NCBI RefSeq assembly: GCF_907165205.1 | Contig: NC_058190.1 | Location: 6,952,001 to 7,016,000 of the forward strand | DNA from: Coccinella septempunctata | Taxonomy: Eukaryota; Arthropoda; Insecta; Coleoptera; Coccinellidae | DNA: 64,000 bases | Reading direction: 5' to 3' | Shown here: positions 10,634 to 22,058 of the stretch, piece by piece | How positions within the stretch are numbered: the first letter of the stretch is position 1 | Layout of the letters: every line of letters begins with the position of its first letter | Made by a program: the position numbers and the translations under genes | The notes under the pieces: model-generated | Database searches by the model: none | What the model saw: only the letters and a program-made list of their open reading frames with translations | Told to the model about the DNA's origin: nothing

Positions 10634-10830
10634 GGTTATGTGAGGGACTAGGATTGGTGTTTTATTTAAATAATAACACTGATAAGTGAAGTGTGAACTC
10701 TGTTTATTACTCTTAATTACTTAACTCTGAGCTCAGTGCCGATAAGATGCGATCTCAATGATTGGCTGACTATTCCATTTACGGCATAGCGTGCCTCCAC
10801 TTTGTCGAATACATCAACTCTAATATAACA
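10634..10830 (-). mobile_element. Putative copia-type 3' LTR
   Basis: On the minus strand it starts TGTTATATTAGAG at 10830 and ends near CACATAACC at about 10634. It contains AATAAACAG and AATAAAAC signals. It lies directly 3' of the gag remnant. No partner LTR was found to the right, so the left boundary is approximate. Confidence 0.45.
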
Positions 10831-10917
10831 CCTACATTTTAAATAAATAAACATTAATATAATAAACTCTATGGGACGGTGACTTGTCTATTTTGGGTGT
10901 CCTCGGAATTTTAGTCC

Positions 10918-11770
10918 TTAATGTTGCATCCTATTGGCCTTGTAACTCTGAATCCTCATCATACCTCTTATTAAACTATTCTTGTAGTCAACTCTTCTGG
11001 CTACCGAGTGATGTTTCATACTCTTGTTCCTTCCTCTACCTTTGAAATGACCTCTGGTCCCCCTGCTTCTTAATTTTCCAGAACCTGTGTTTCTCAGTTC
11101 TTGACCCTGGTTTGTTTTGAATCTTTTGACGGGGAGTTTATGGTTACTTGTATGGCCTGAGTTTGGATAACAGTTTTCACTCGTGTGGTCAGTGATGTCG
11201 TTGCAACTGTAACAGAACCACTGGTTTGTGCAGAAGCACAAAGATCTGCCAGAGGATTGGACACTGATCTTGCCTGTGCCCTTCTGTTGCATCTAAAGCA
11301 TTTGTTCTCTTTGGACTTGCCCTTCAGAACCCTTATTCTTTAGGCCGCAACTTCCTCGATTTGCATCGTTATCTTATTGAATGCGATACATAGTTTTACG
11401 TAGATACTCCATATCCATCTCTTTCTCAGTTATCGAAATCACAGCTGAGTATGTACGTCGCACTTCTGGCATGGCTACTATTATCGCTTGATAAAAAGTA
11501 GAGCGCATCTCTTGCTCAGTTAACTTTCGAGGATCGTCGCTCAGCTCATGCTCTCTGATAATTTGGTTGAACCTCTCAGAATTCGTGAACACGTTCGTCC
11601 TTGTTCATCCTCAAATTATATAGTCGAGTTCTGATTGAAGTGGGTGTTGAGCTGACTTCCCCCTTTCTGCTCTCTTTCAGCTTCTTGGGAATGTCTCTCG
11701 GCCCAGTTAGACCATGAATTCTCTTGTTATATTCTTCATCGAAATGGTTAATGATGATATCTTCAACCGA
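10918..11770 (-). pseudogene. copia-type gag remnant
   Basis: Three successive minus-strand frames (11770-11576, 11592-11374, 11292-10918) read as one Gag. The first is a charged helical block (NHFDEEYNKRIHGL, TSIRTRLYNLRMNKDERVHEF without its final residue being certain), the second contains LTEQEMRSTFYQAIIVAMP, and the third has a CCHC knuckle CYSCNDITDHTSENC followed by an Arg/Gly/Lys-rich tail. The single knuckle and this layout fit copia better than gypsy, though the assignment is tentative. The N-terminus was cut off by the LINE fragment at 11771. No protease, integrase or RT follows before the LTR, so pol has been deleted. Confidence 0.7.
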
Positions 11771-12816
11771 GTTGATAAGAAAAATAGGAATCGACCAAGG
11801 AAGCGTCATCGGCACACTCTTATTCTTAATATACCTGAACGATCTAGGCCACATAGTACTGCAAGATGAAGGAAACATGGTGAATTTTGTCGACGACACA
11901 AATCTATTAACCAGTGCCGAGGATTTTGAAGAGCTCTCAAGACAAGCAAACCACATCTTCTTGAAATCAAAAACATGGTTCAACCAAAATAACCTAGTTT
12001 TAAATGAGGACAAATCAAAAATCATTCTTTTTGACACAAGTAGGTCAAACAAGGAAAAATCAGATTCAGTAACCTTATCCAACTGTAACTACCAACTATC
12101 GAACTACGTCAGATTTCTGGGAGTCTACATTGATCAATTCCTCAATTGGCGTCAACACACAGAATTCATTTCAGTGAAGTTGAGTAAGACATGCTTTGCA
12201 CTAAGATCAATAACCCAATATATGAATGAGAAAACCTTAAGAACAGTATATTTTGGAAACTTTGAATCCACGTACAAATATGGAATAATTTTCTGGGGAA
12301 CAAATGAAAACTTAGAGAAAATATTCCTAATTCAGAAGAGAGCAATTCGAATAATTTACAAAATGAAATTTAGGGAATCATGTAGAGGAACTTTTAGATT
12401 TAGAGGAATTTTCACTGTTTATGGCCTGTATTTGTTTGAATGCCTTATGTTCTTACATAAAAATAGGAGTAGTTTCATATCTGAGAATATAAATAGTTAC
12501 AACACAAGAAATTTAAATATAATGTTTCCAACCCATAGATTAACATTAACTGAGAAGAGCGCTGCTTAGATGAGCATCAGAGCTTTCAATAAGTTACCAA
12601 ATGATATAAAACGCATAAATAACTATAAATCGTTCAGAAATAAAGTTAAAAATCTACTGATTGCATTGGAACCATACAACCTCAGGGACTATTTTGAAGC
12701 TACTGTGTGAAATAAAAATTTTTGTGACGTCATTTCATTTAATTTTGGATTTGTTGTAACTCTTCATGTAATTCGAATTTATCTGAAATAAAGAAATATC
12801 TTATCTTATCTTATCT
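11771..12816 (+). pseudogene. Jockey-type LINE 3' fragment inserted in gag
   Basis: Open from the RT turn motif GIDQGSVIGTLLFLIYLNDL (11785 on) through the catalytic box, which reads FVDD where FADD is usual, to the thumb (NNLVLNEDKSK, FLGVYIDQFLNW) and on to a stop at 12567-12569. The C-terminal tail continues past that stop as AFNKLPNDIKRINNYKSFRN. The 3' end has AATAAA and then (ATCTT)n at about 12795-12816, a typical Jockey-clade tail. The Ala-to-Val change in the catalytic box and the stop argue against activity. Confidence 0.85.
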
Positions 12817-13663
12817 CTTTCTGAGCCTCGAATATCCAAAATAAACTTCCACTCTTTTCTCCACTTTTTCTTTTTCCTAGGTTTCCTCTGAACCCTGAAA
12901 GAAGAGCCCTGTTGATTCAGGCAATCTGGAGAAATTGGTTTCCATCATCTCATACAAGGCTTTGTTTAGGGATTTATTTCAAAGAAGATGATATCGAGAG
13001 GATGATAATAGAGATAATTAGCTTACAAATCTTTTATCAATGGCTGGTCAATCACTCCCTTACCTGTCAATGATGATTTATTGTGGATTAATTTGGTAAT
13101 TCTAAATTCCAGGTTCTTAGAGCTACCCTTCATAGAATAGATGCTTCACTTGCCGAACCACGGACATTCGAGAATTCCAATGTGATTGAGATGGTTGCAT
13201 CAACCTCAAAGACTTCATAGATGAAGTTACACTTATGGAAGTGCTTGAAACAAACGAAATATAAATCACTAATACACAATATCCTATTCCAGGGATTGTG
13301 TCCAGAATATTGTATATGTTCATTGTACATTTTGTTAATTATTTCCTGTTCATATCCTGTCTGATTATAATAATAATTATTTTACTATATTTATGTGTTT
13401 TCATTATATAATTATGATTTATTCATGCTTATAGAATTTGTAAAAGATTAACTATAAGAGAAATAAATTTGATGCTGTTGTTTTTATTGTGAAGTCGCTC
13501 ATATTTTTATAATATATCAGAAAGAGGTGGCTGTAGGAAAAAATTTTCCTTTTTTAATTAATGCTTTTCTAAAATACTTTCATTTTATTACGAAAAGAGA
13601 AGACAAATTCCTTACCGCACATAAAAAATATATCGGATAGTTCAGTATTCAGCTCAATATTGA
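12817..13663. other. No gene recognised
   Basis: AT-rich. Two overlapping 66-codon minus-strand frames near 13123-13330 have no domain and are probably chance. Confidence 0.4.
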
Positions 13664-14078
13664 ATCTCTTCATAAACTTTTTAGGGTTTTCACTCCCAAT
13701 CTCTGGAACAAAATCAATTAAAAATGAAATCAACGATTTGCTCCTGCGTAAATTAAATGAATCAACGTTTCTTTGTAGTCTCTGTTTCTGTGTGTTGACA
13801 ATTAATGTTAAACAAAAACCACAACTCAGAAGATTTTCTAAAAAATAGATTTTTCGTCTGATGAAGGAGTCTGATATAGACAGACTCCGAAACGTTACAG
13901 AATTATAATTTCAACGTTATTTATTTTGAGTTCATTGTCAGGCAACAATTTTTTCTAGTTAATTTGCTCCTGACAAATTAGTGCAAGAATTTACGCAGGA
14001 GCAAATCGTTGATTTCATTTCTAATTGATTTTGTTTCAGAGATTGGGAGTGAAAACCCTAAAAAGTTTATGAAGAGAT
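13664..14078. repeat. 91-bp inverted repeat around a hammerhead-like motif
   Basis: Arms 13664-13754 and 13988-14078 are reverse complements with very few mismatches (shared words: TTTTAGGGTTTTCACTCCC, AACGATTTGCTCCTGCG). The 233-bp spacer holds a hammerhead-like motif. Penelope-like insertions are known to carry inverted partial copies, so this may be such a junction, but no Penelope protein text was found beside it. Confidence 0.85.
13858..13918 (+). ncRNA. Hammerhead-ribozyme-like motif 1
   Basis: CTGATGA, then one A, then an 8-bp stem GGAGTCTG/CAGACTCC closed by ATATAGA, then GAAAC. A possible stem III follows: ACGTT of GAAACGTT with AACGT at 13913-13917, leaving a GTT cleavage triplet. 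The extra A between the CUGANGA box and stem II departs from the standard core, and stem I is weak. Penelope-like elements carry hammerhead motifs in their long terminal repeats, which is the likely origin. Cleavage is unproven. Confidence 0.5.
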
Positions 14079-14818
14079 GCAGAATCCTCCCAGAATAAAT
14101 TTCAATTGATATCAATATTGAATGTCACAGAGAAATTGATAACGAAATATAATCTTCAGCAACAAAATGAATGGTCTAATGTTATTGAAAACATAAATCT
14201 AATAAATCATCTTTTTCGTAGGAAAAATTTATTTTTTCATAATGAGGAAAGCCTGGCACAATAATTATGGAAACAAATTTTTCAATCTGTTGGGAATTCA
14301 GCCCACCAATTCATTCAACAAGCTATATTTCATGTTATTTCGGCACTATAGACTGATACTTTTATTATTTCCCGCATTATTTCTGAATTCGATTATCATT
14401 AAAACTAAACCGGAGAAACTTCGAATTGAAGAAATTCAAATACACCAAATTCCCGCTTAAATTTCACCATACAAGTATGGGGGATACTATGTGACAATTT
14501 TTTCACAAGGGAAATATACAATATGCTCCTTCGCATTCCTTCACCTCCATGTTAGAGATAAACCTTTTCAATATATTATAAGTTAGGTTGACTCACCTCA
14601 GTGATCTACCCTTAGCTTCCGCCATTCACCAATGAATCACCATTTATATGTCTTGACAGAGTAAATCAATTGATTCAACTGATTTTATTCAATCAATTCT
14701 ATTTATAATTCTCTATTACAAATGTTTTGCACATCTAGATATATGTCTTCTTGAAAACGTTTTGATATTACTCGTATAATATTCATTCATCTTTAATCAA
14801 TACTGCTATTCGCATTTG
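14079..14818. other. No gene recognised
   Basis: AT-rich. A 72-codon plus-strand frame at 14242-14460 has no recognisable domain. Confidence 0.35.
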
Positions 14819-15090
14819 TTCTTTATTTGCGATGTATCATTTTAAGATAATGGAGAGTCCATGGGTGTTTTCAACTACCGTCAGGGAGCGCTGCAAGACG
14901 TAAACAAATATGAAGGATTGTGAGAAATATCTACTTTTGACACCGTAGTTTTAATTATTGCATATGAAATTATATGAAATGAATTATTAAATTGTTTTTT
15001 GGGTTAGAGAGAAATTTTTTCTGTTTAATAGTGGATTACTGAAAGTGATAGTGATGCGGAGATATTGAACGTTTTACTAGATTATAGTGT
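14819..15090 (+). repeat. Diverged direct repeat, copy 1
   Basis: Shares an ordered set of words with 15836-16090: TCTTTATTTG, ATGTATCATTTT, TTTCAACTACCGTC, GTAAACAAATATG, AATAGTGGATTACTGAAAGTG and ATATTGAACGTTT. Both copies run the same way, about 1.02 kb apart. This may be an old tandem duplication or two copies of an unknown element. Confidence 0.75.
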
Positions 15091-15835
15091 TATACAGAAA
15101 TATTTCAGAGAAACTATGAATTATCGAAAACTAGGTTCTATGAAATGGACTGCACAGTACTACTTCAAATGCCAACTGGGTTCTTTGGAATTATCAAGCC
15201 GGACTAGTAGGTACTGTGTAGGTACTCTATTTCAACGTTATTCATTGGTCATGAAGCAGTCGCTTGACGAACTGTTGTACATTCGTTAACTGCAGGTAGT
15301 AGTTGAATATTGGAGCCATGTACTGGAGTAGAGGAGTCTGCAGAAAATGAGAGGTTTGGTTCAGTAGTCGCGGGACAGGTGGATGAGAATTGTAAATATT
15401 TCTCAAAAGCAACGCTCCGGTTTCGCTGGAGGCCCCATCCTCCGGTTGACATATTAAACACTACACTGTACTGATGAGTGGACAATAATCCCGAAACTGG
15501 TCCCGACTTCAAAGGGAAAATTAACAATGAGATGATTTCTGTAGGCCTTGGGAATATATTGAAAACATAATACATGGACAATTCGAACAAAAGCTTGGTA
15601 CGTGTAATTATTTACATTTCGTACTGAACAATCGATATCCAGGGGACCAGTGACATACCTGTTATGTTTTCTTGGGAGATCTAATAGGGAACTTTGATAT
15701 GTATTATTTTTCTGTAACCATTACGTGTTTGGTATGGTATTTGGGATGTGTATGTGCTGTATCCAAATCATATCCGCATTTTGTAAATTTCATGTTCCCG
15801 CTTCGCTTGATATCGACGTATTATATTTATAAAAT
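15091..15835. other. Spacer between the direct repeats
   Basis: No gene recognised. The 113-codon minus frame 15590-15249 shows no domain. The two repeat copies do not extend into this spacer. Confidence 0.4.
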
Positions 15836-16090
15836 TGCTCTTTATTTGCCATGTATCATTTTGAGATCATGCAGAGAGCATGACACCATAAGCGTTTCAA
15901 CTACCGTCGAATGTGCTGCAAGGCGTAAACAAATATGGATTATTGTGAGAAATGCTATTGACCCCGTCGTTTTGATAAGTGGATATGTTTTAATTATCAT
16001 TTAGTTTTTGAAGTTGTAGGTATAGACGTTTTTGTCATTTGAATAGTGGATTACTGAAAGTGAAGTGCAGATATTGAACGTTTAATCAAT
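15836..16090 (+). repeat. Diverged direct repeat, copy 2
   Basis: Partner of 14819-15090, with indels: a short insert after CATGCAGAGAG and a lost segment before the ATTACTGAAAGTG word. The plus-strand 110-codon frame 15672-16004 crosses its edge and is probably chance. Confidence 0.75.
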
Positions 16091-16298
16091 TATTTGTGTG
16101 TCACAGTAATTTTTATAGAATTTATTGAAAAGAAAGAGCTATAGATATTGAACTGTAGGTCAATAAATCATTTCTCGAATTTGCATACTAGTTCCATGGA
16201 ACATAATAGGCTATATTTTTTTATATCTAACATATAAAAATTATATTTGAATATATAATGAGCTGTTTGGTCCAGGTTATGATATAGGTTATATCTTC

Positions 16299-16411
16299 AC
16301 ATGCTGCATCCCAGTCAACCAGAAATGTAACAGTAAGTCGCAGGGAGTACCCAAAAATATCGCATTGAAGCGCTTCTTTGAGAAGTTTCATGGATGTACT
16401 TAAGATTTCAC
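16299..16411 (-). repeat. Dispersed repeat, minus copy
   Basis: The reverse complement shares AAGTACATCCATGAAA, TCTCAAAGAAGCGCTTCAAT and GATATTTTTGGGTAC with the plus strand at 44393-44520. It is a non-coding family seen twice in this window. Confidence 0.75.
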
Positions 16412-17409
16412 ATTGTGGACATTAACGTCCGCATATTGTTAACTTTGCGAATTCCTCAACTTTAGATCCCTAGTGGTTGCATGTAACATCATATCGAGAT
16501 GTTCCGATGAAGTGAACATAGCTACTATTATGCGACTTCTCTCTGTTGATATTTTTGAAATATTGAATCTGTGATATTTTTAGAACATGAAATGATGTGT
16601 TGTGAATAAATTTCGATGAACTCTACCCAGCGACTTCTTTAAGAAAAACTTTCAGTAACTGTCTGAAATGTTCTATTTATCAGCACGTGGTCTCGAGGTT
16701 AACTCATAACCTAAATCCCGCTATGCTAAACGTGGTGTGACGTGTTTCGTTCTGTGACTGCGTTGTGTTGAGAGAATGAACAAACAAAATCTTTATGAAT
16801 GAATTTTTAGAATAATTTTTTTAACCGAGCTGTTCTATTATTAAATTTCGTTTTAGTTAAGTGTTACTTGACGTTGATTGATTAATTAACGTGCAGTAAA
16901 AGGTGAGTAGTTATATAACCTATTGAAATAATGACTACATCATGATCACTTCTTGGCCCTCTCATCCTCCCCATTTTTGCACCTTTGTAACGTTCAACTT
17001 TCAACATACCTCATATGAATTAAGGTGATAAGTAACATTCACAACCTTCAAAATCAAACTTGGAATTGATTTGAATCATCGAGAGAACTCCAAATTATTA
17101 TTTTAGATACTGTGCTGGAAAAAATCACCTTCTACTGTTGTTAGATTTTTCATGACACTCAATTTATTACTATCAATACAGCTCTGATTTTTTCTTCTTC
17201 AGCTGGACCATGCCGTTCCTGAAGTGGAATGAAGATTTATAACAAGATATATGTTCTTTATTTTATATATTTGGATTTGTATGAAACATATTAATCTTGA
17301 ATAAAAAGATATCAGTAATTCATATAGTTGTTCAATTTCCCTTTTGAGGATGAGAGCAGAATGCGAAATATATGTAGGTAAGAGTAAAGAGTAAACACAG
17401 GGTACAAAT
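16412..17409. other. No gene recognised
   Basis: AT-rich sequence without a usable open frame or visible repeat partner. Confidence 0.35.
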
Positions 17410-17560
17410 GAGGCGTTCAGAGCTGAAGAGGCCCAAGCTACATTTTTTCTGAAATTGAGTTTACGAGTATATAAAATTTTGATTCATTTTCAGGCAGTTC
17501 ATACTGTTAATTCAATTTCAGAAAAATTGTAGCTTGGGTCACTTTTCCTCGGAACGCCTC
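17410..17560. repeat. Fold-back repeat, 151 bp
   Basis: Arms 17410-17458 and 17512-17560 pair with few mismatches: GAGGCGTTC at the ends, CCCAAGCTACA and TTTCTGAAATTGA inside. The loop is 53 bp. It looks like a small MITE, but I see no clear target duplication. Confidence 0.8.
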
Positions 17561-19814
17561 GAATATAGAGTGCGAATTGATTGCCACGATGGTAATTATC
17601 AAATTGAACATGAATATAACTTCAATAGAGGATATACTTTGGTAGTTTATTCTGTCAAAATAATCGTTCCAAAAACCTCCAAAATGAGAAGTCGCAAAGT
17701 TGCTGTCTAGGGTGCTTTTTTTACACCTACTATGTGATGTACTGGGTAATTACCCGCGATATGCGATGTTGCGGACATTAAGCACTCTCCAGTAAGTACT
17801 GGTGGCCTTTTTTTAAATCAACATTGTGAAGTCGCATATCCACAGTGGTAATTCCCAACAACTTCCCTGTGACTGAAACTGGTCGACTGGGATGCACCTT
17901 ATTTGTAGAAATGAATGAATCATATATTTCGAATTTTCTTCGAAAACATATGAATGAAGTATTCTTCTTATTATCACAACGCATAACACAGGCACAGTTT
18001 TTTCTAAAATTCTTCTTCAGTTTTAAAAAGATTAGTGAACTGTTGATTAAAATAGCAAAGACCTGTTTTAATGTTTCTTGGAGAACAGTAGTTATAAACA
18101 CAGCAGTTGGCATTAGGAATTTGTTCTTTCTGGTTTTATTATTTTGTGCACTAATCTTTCGACATCAATTTCATGATCTGAAATTTATGAAAACATATTG
18201 TTTTGGATCATGAGTCCATTCGTTCACATACCTCACCGAACTAATGTGAGATATTTTGGAATTTTCTTTCCAGTAATATTTGAAGAAAACACACTATTTA
18301 AAAAATTAAAATTGGAGTTCTATATTACAGCAATAGTTTATTTTAATTTCTTCCATGTTTTTGTTGAAGCGTTCTCAATAACAAATGGTTTTTCTTACTC
18401 ATAAAAGATATACATATAGATATCAAATAAAACAAATATTTGCATGATTCATGTTTGAACTATTCATGCACTATTCAGAAAGGAGTGTTCCTTTTTTGAG
18501 GCAGACAAAGGAGCATAGCTGCTATATAACTGTTTTATATTTTTGCTCTGAATGATATATTTAGGTAACAAAACAACGAACACTGTATATCTTTCTGCTA
18601 TATGGCTGCTCTATAATGTGGTCACCTGGGTATCACTTTCCGATCCTAGCATAATACCTACATTCTTCGGTAAATATCGAAGTGGAAAGAGAAATGGGAA
18701 ATAGAATTTTCTATGAGAATCGGAAAACCATGCGGAAGAGAAGAAAAAGCTGGACAATCCTGCGATATGCTGTTCCGAATATTTCATTCGGGTACAGCGC
18801 GAAATTGCTGTGACCACCGATAAAGTGGAAACCAGTACATAGGCCTGTTGAATAATTCAAAATCAATTCGTTCGGCCAAAAAGTAAAAATGATGCAATGC
18901 TGGAGACAAAAAGAACAAACCGGTGCATTGTGGCGCGGCAAAAAGCAGTTTCAAGTCCACGATCACGTTGTTCGTTGAATATTTGAACATGGCAGGACGG
19001 TGTCCGAAGCCGTGGCGGCGTTATGGGCCCCTCTGGACAATATTTCGCTCGCTCAACTATTCTAACCTTTCACGTGTATTTCACGCTGTCAACCCAATCG
19101 AAATACACGACCTTTTCGGGGTAATTGAGATATATCCTGACCGGTGTGATCCAGAATCATTCGTTCTATCCGCAAACTTAATCTTTGATCCTTTCCGAAA
19201 TGAGAAACGAGAAGGATTTTACATAGTTAACTCAGATCTGATATGTCTGTGAATCAGAAATGAGTTTGTTCGGTTTCAATGAAAGGTTTGGTTGAAATTA
19301 TCTAGAGTAAAACTTAATATAGTAAGTTTTGAAGTCTGGAACCAACTTACCTTAAGGTTGGGGAGCAAGAAATCCATCATTTTTATCTAGGTGGATGTAG
19401 TGATGCCTATAATAATGATAATAGCTCTTTATGCAGCAGGAATGCTAGTTAGAACCAGAACAAAAATGACCCAGTTCAAAATGAAGAAAACAGAAATGCA
19501 ATAATTAACTTGTCACGGTGATCAGAAATTCAAACTCAACACTGAAATTAATGAATTAAACAATATTCAAATTAATTATATTCAGTCGAAATATCAGGTA
19601 TTGAAGAAAGAATAAAATCAATAGCGGTCACTTCGATTCCTTCTGAGACAATGAGGGATGTACGGGGTTTACACAAAATTTACAGTACCCGGTTGTCTCA
19701 GAAAGATCCAAGTCCCTGTAATCGGTTAATTTAGCGATGGGTTTGATCCCGAGCACTTTCAGTGATTTTCAGTGTACAGGTGAAACACAATGCAACAATT
19801 TACAGGATAACGGG
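17561..19814. other. No gene recognised
   Basis: Several overlapping short frames (17778-18213 on both strands, 18611-19252) show no recognised domain or consistent coding direction. 18923-19250 is less AT-rich than its surroundings, with a plus frame of 109 codons, and would be the first place to look for an exon. Confidence 0.35.
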
Positions 19815-20425
19815 GTAGTTTATAGTGGTCTCTCCGTGGCAAGCTTGGGTGTGCACACCAAGTATTACCAGCAGAAAGACTTCGAGACCGCTGCCGATTG
19901 GTTTCCGTCACCACCAGAGAGCCAGGCGAGAGAAGTCTGCGGTAAACGGAAAATCTAAACGGAACACAACAGGGGTAGGACGGGGTAGGTTACTGTAGTC
20001 TTTCCGTGGCAACCTTGGGTGTACACGCCAAGCATTACCAGCGGAACAACTTCGGTTGGTCTTGGTTCACCAGAGAGCCAGGCGACAAAAGTCTTCGGTA
20101 AACGGAACACAACAGGGGTAGGACGGGATAGGTTACTGTCTTTCCGTGGCAACCTTGGGTGTACACGCCAAGCATTACCAGTGAAACGACTTCGAGACTT
20201 CCGTCGGTTGGTCTTGGTTCACCAGAAGAGCCAGGCGACAGAAGTCTGCGGTGAACGGGAAAACGAAAACGGAACACGACAGGGGTAGGATGGGATAGGC
20301 TACTGTGGTCTTTCCGTGGCAACCTTGGATGTACACGCCAAGCATTACCAGCCGAACGACTTCGAGACTTCTGTCGATTGGTCTTGGTTCACCAGAGAAC
20401 CAGGCGACAGAAGTCTGCGTTAAAC
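19815..20425 (+). repeat. Minisatellite, four units of 128-170 bp
   Basis: Units start at about 19815, 19985, 20128 and 20295. Each carries TCTTTCCGTGGCAACCTTGG or a variant, GTGTACACGCCAAGCATTACC, GGTCTTGGTTCACCAGAG, an AGGCGACAGAAGTCTGCG word and ACAGGGGTAGGA. Length differences come from deletions in the second unit and from truncation of the fourth. Within units GACTTCTGTCG pairs with CGACAGAAGTC, so each unit can form a hairpin. The short frames over the array are artefacts of the repeats. It is clearly GC-richer than the surroundings. Confidence 0.9.
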
Positions 20426-20582
20426 AGGGGGATTAACAATAAGGATTAACACAATTAAACAAATAGAAGAATGCAACTTTGAATCACGAAGTATGCGGTA
20501 TCAAGAAAAGACTTACGGTTCGTTCCGGTACGGTCACACCACCAATAACAGATCACAGGATCTTCGAATTTAGAAAAAAACA

Positions 20583-20789
20583 ATTAATAAGTAATGAATG
20601 TCGAAGAATGAATTGCCAATCAAGAATCACTGCCAAATAATGAATAATGAATCAAGAATGATCGAATACAGAATAAGGAATCTAAAATAAAGAATCGCCG
20701 AATCAAGAATAAAGAATCTGAATCAAGAATAAAGAATAATGACTAACTGTCGCACAATCGATCATGAATCAAGAATAATGAATGACGTT
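20583..20789. repeat. Degenerate simple repeat (AATCAAGAAT-type)
   Basis: Many variants of AATCAAGAATAAAGAA and AATAATGAAT follow one another for about 200 bp. It is a cryptic microsatellite without a fixed period. Confidence 0.8.
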
Positions 20790-21245
20790 CGTCTGGTGGT
20801 GCGGCCCTATTTATCAACTTTCCAACATGTGGACGGTCATGTCATCAAAATTGCATCCAAAAATTCGGTATTCTCGAATATTCGCCGCAGAAGAAATATT
20901 CTCGGTGGCAGTTATTTCCTTATCGGCAAAAGAAACTGTCGTTATCTGCAATCCACGTTGTTTTTATGCTGAATTCGGTGTGTTTTTGTGGACGGAAAAA
21001 CAACGCTGAATGCAGAAAAACACTTTTTCTATGTTTTAGATTCTTACGGCATATTAATGCTGGAAATTTCAATTATACGAAATTTGAATTTTTTAATCAG
21101 GATTCTGAAAAATATTTCTGAAATGAAAGGGAATAATCATATTAAAACTGAAATCTCCATCAGACGGTGTTGCATTGCTTCAACTGGAAAATTCAGGGAA
21201 TCGGCCATTTAAAACGAGGCTTGATTTTTAAGAACAATCAAGTAT
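20790..21245. other. No gene recognised
   Basis: Short overlapping frames only, and none with a domain. Confidence 0.35.
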
Positions 21246-22058
21246 TGTTACAGCGTGTCATCTCAATTGGTATGATCTACTCATTATACTTTATACTCTT
21301 ATAGATACAGTCTCATATTCCTTTATCGTGCTCGATATAAATGTTAGTTCTCTAGCCTTCTTCTCTTCTCGAAACCGACGATAAGTGATTTTCCCCATCA
21401 GTACTCTCTTTTTGTATCTCTCATAATTTATCAATTGTATCTTCTATTTTTCTGAGGGACGTTCTGATCGTGCTCACTTGTAAGCAGTCTGTATCAGTAA
21501 ATGTGGTATTCATGAATTTTTGCACTCTTCATGACCAACGTTATCTATATTAATTATAATATTTGCTCCTCTCATTTAACATATATATTCTTCCTCTGCT
21601 CATAAATATGAGCAAATGAATTTTAATTATTGCTCGACTCACATTCAATGTATTGATCTCATTGATGACCAGACAATTTAGTTTTCACCTCGTGGCCTAT
21701 CTCATTATTATAACTCAGTCTTCTCCTTCCTGTTTTTCTGATGAAATAAAGAGGCTCTCGCAATCAATTAATATATATTGATAGCTCTGTCACTGTAAAG
21801 ATTGTGTTTATTTTGAATATATCGAACTTTCTTAAAGTCTAAGTCTGGCATCAAGTGACTTCTCATTTGAACTACTCTGGATTTTCTCTATTTTTAGTTG
21901 AATTATGTCTCTCTGAGTCTAAACATGTTGTTAATATTTGTTTTTATTACTGTATTAGCTTCATGCAGGTGATTTAGTCATTTTATGATTGTGAACGATG
22001 TACAATAAATGTTTTTATAATACCATCTCAGTAATAAAGTCCACTATTCTTTTTAACA
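21246..22058 (+). mobile_element. Solo-LTR-like repeat, copy X (plus)
   Basis: Begins TGTTACAG and ends TTTTTAACA, the TG...CA inverse ends of an LTR, with AATAAA-type signals near the 3' end (ACAATAAATG). Two other copies, at about 26738-27567 and 61440-63936, run on the minus strand. Shared words include GTGCTCACTTGTAAGCAG, CTTCATGCAGGTGA, ATTTTATGATTGTGAACGA and GGTATGATCTACTC. Copy X lacks about 30 bp after its first seven bases compared with copy Z. No 5-bp target duplication is visible and no coding region adjoins, so solo LTR is an inference. Confidence 0.6.

Noticed and set aside
11576..12082. 168-codon minus-strand frame as a single gene
   Set aside because: Its first two thirds are the antisense of a Jockey RT. 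Only the last third is the gag remnant.
13858..13893. Calling motif 1 a canonical hammerhead
   Set aside because: There is an extra base between the first core box and stem II, and stem I is weak, so only hammerhead-like is justified.
17778..18213. Open frames of 111 and 122 codons on opposite strands
   Set aside because: They overlap each other, lack domains and show no splice context. I cannot support either as a gene.
18923..19252. 109-codon plus-strand frame
   Set aside because: Composition is slightly coding-like but no motif or homologue is recognisable.
19737..20322. Repeated short frames on both strands
   Set aside because: Produced by the minisatellite units, not by a repeated gene.
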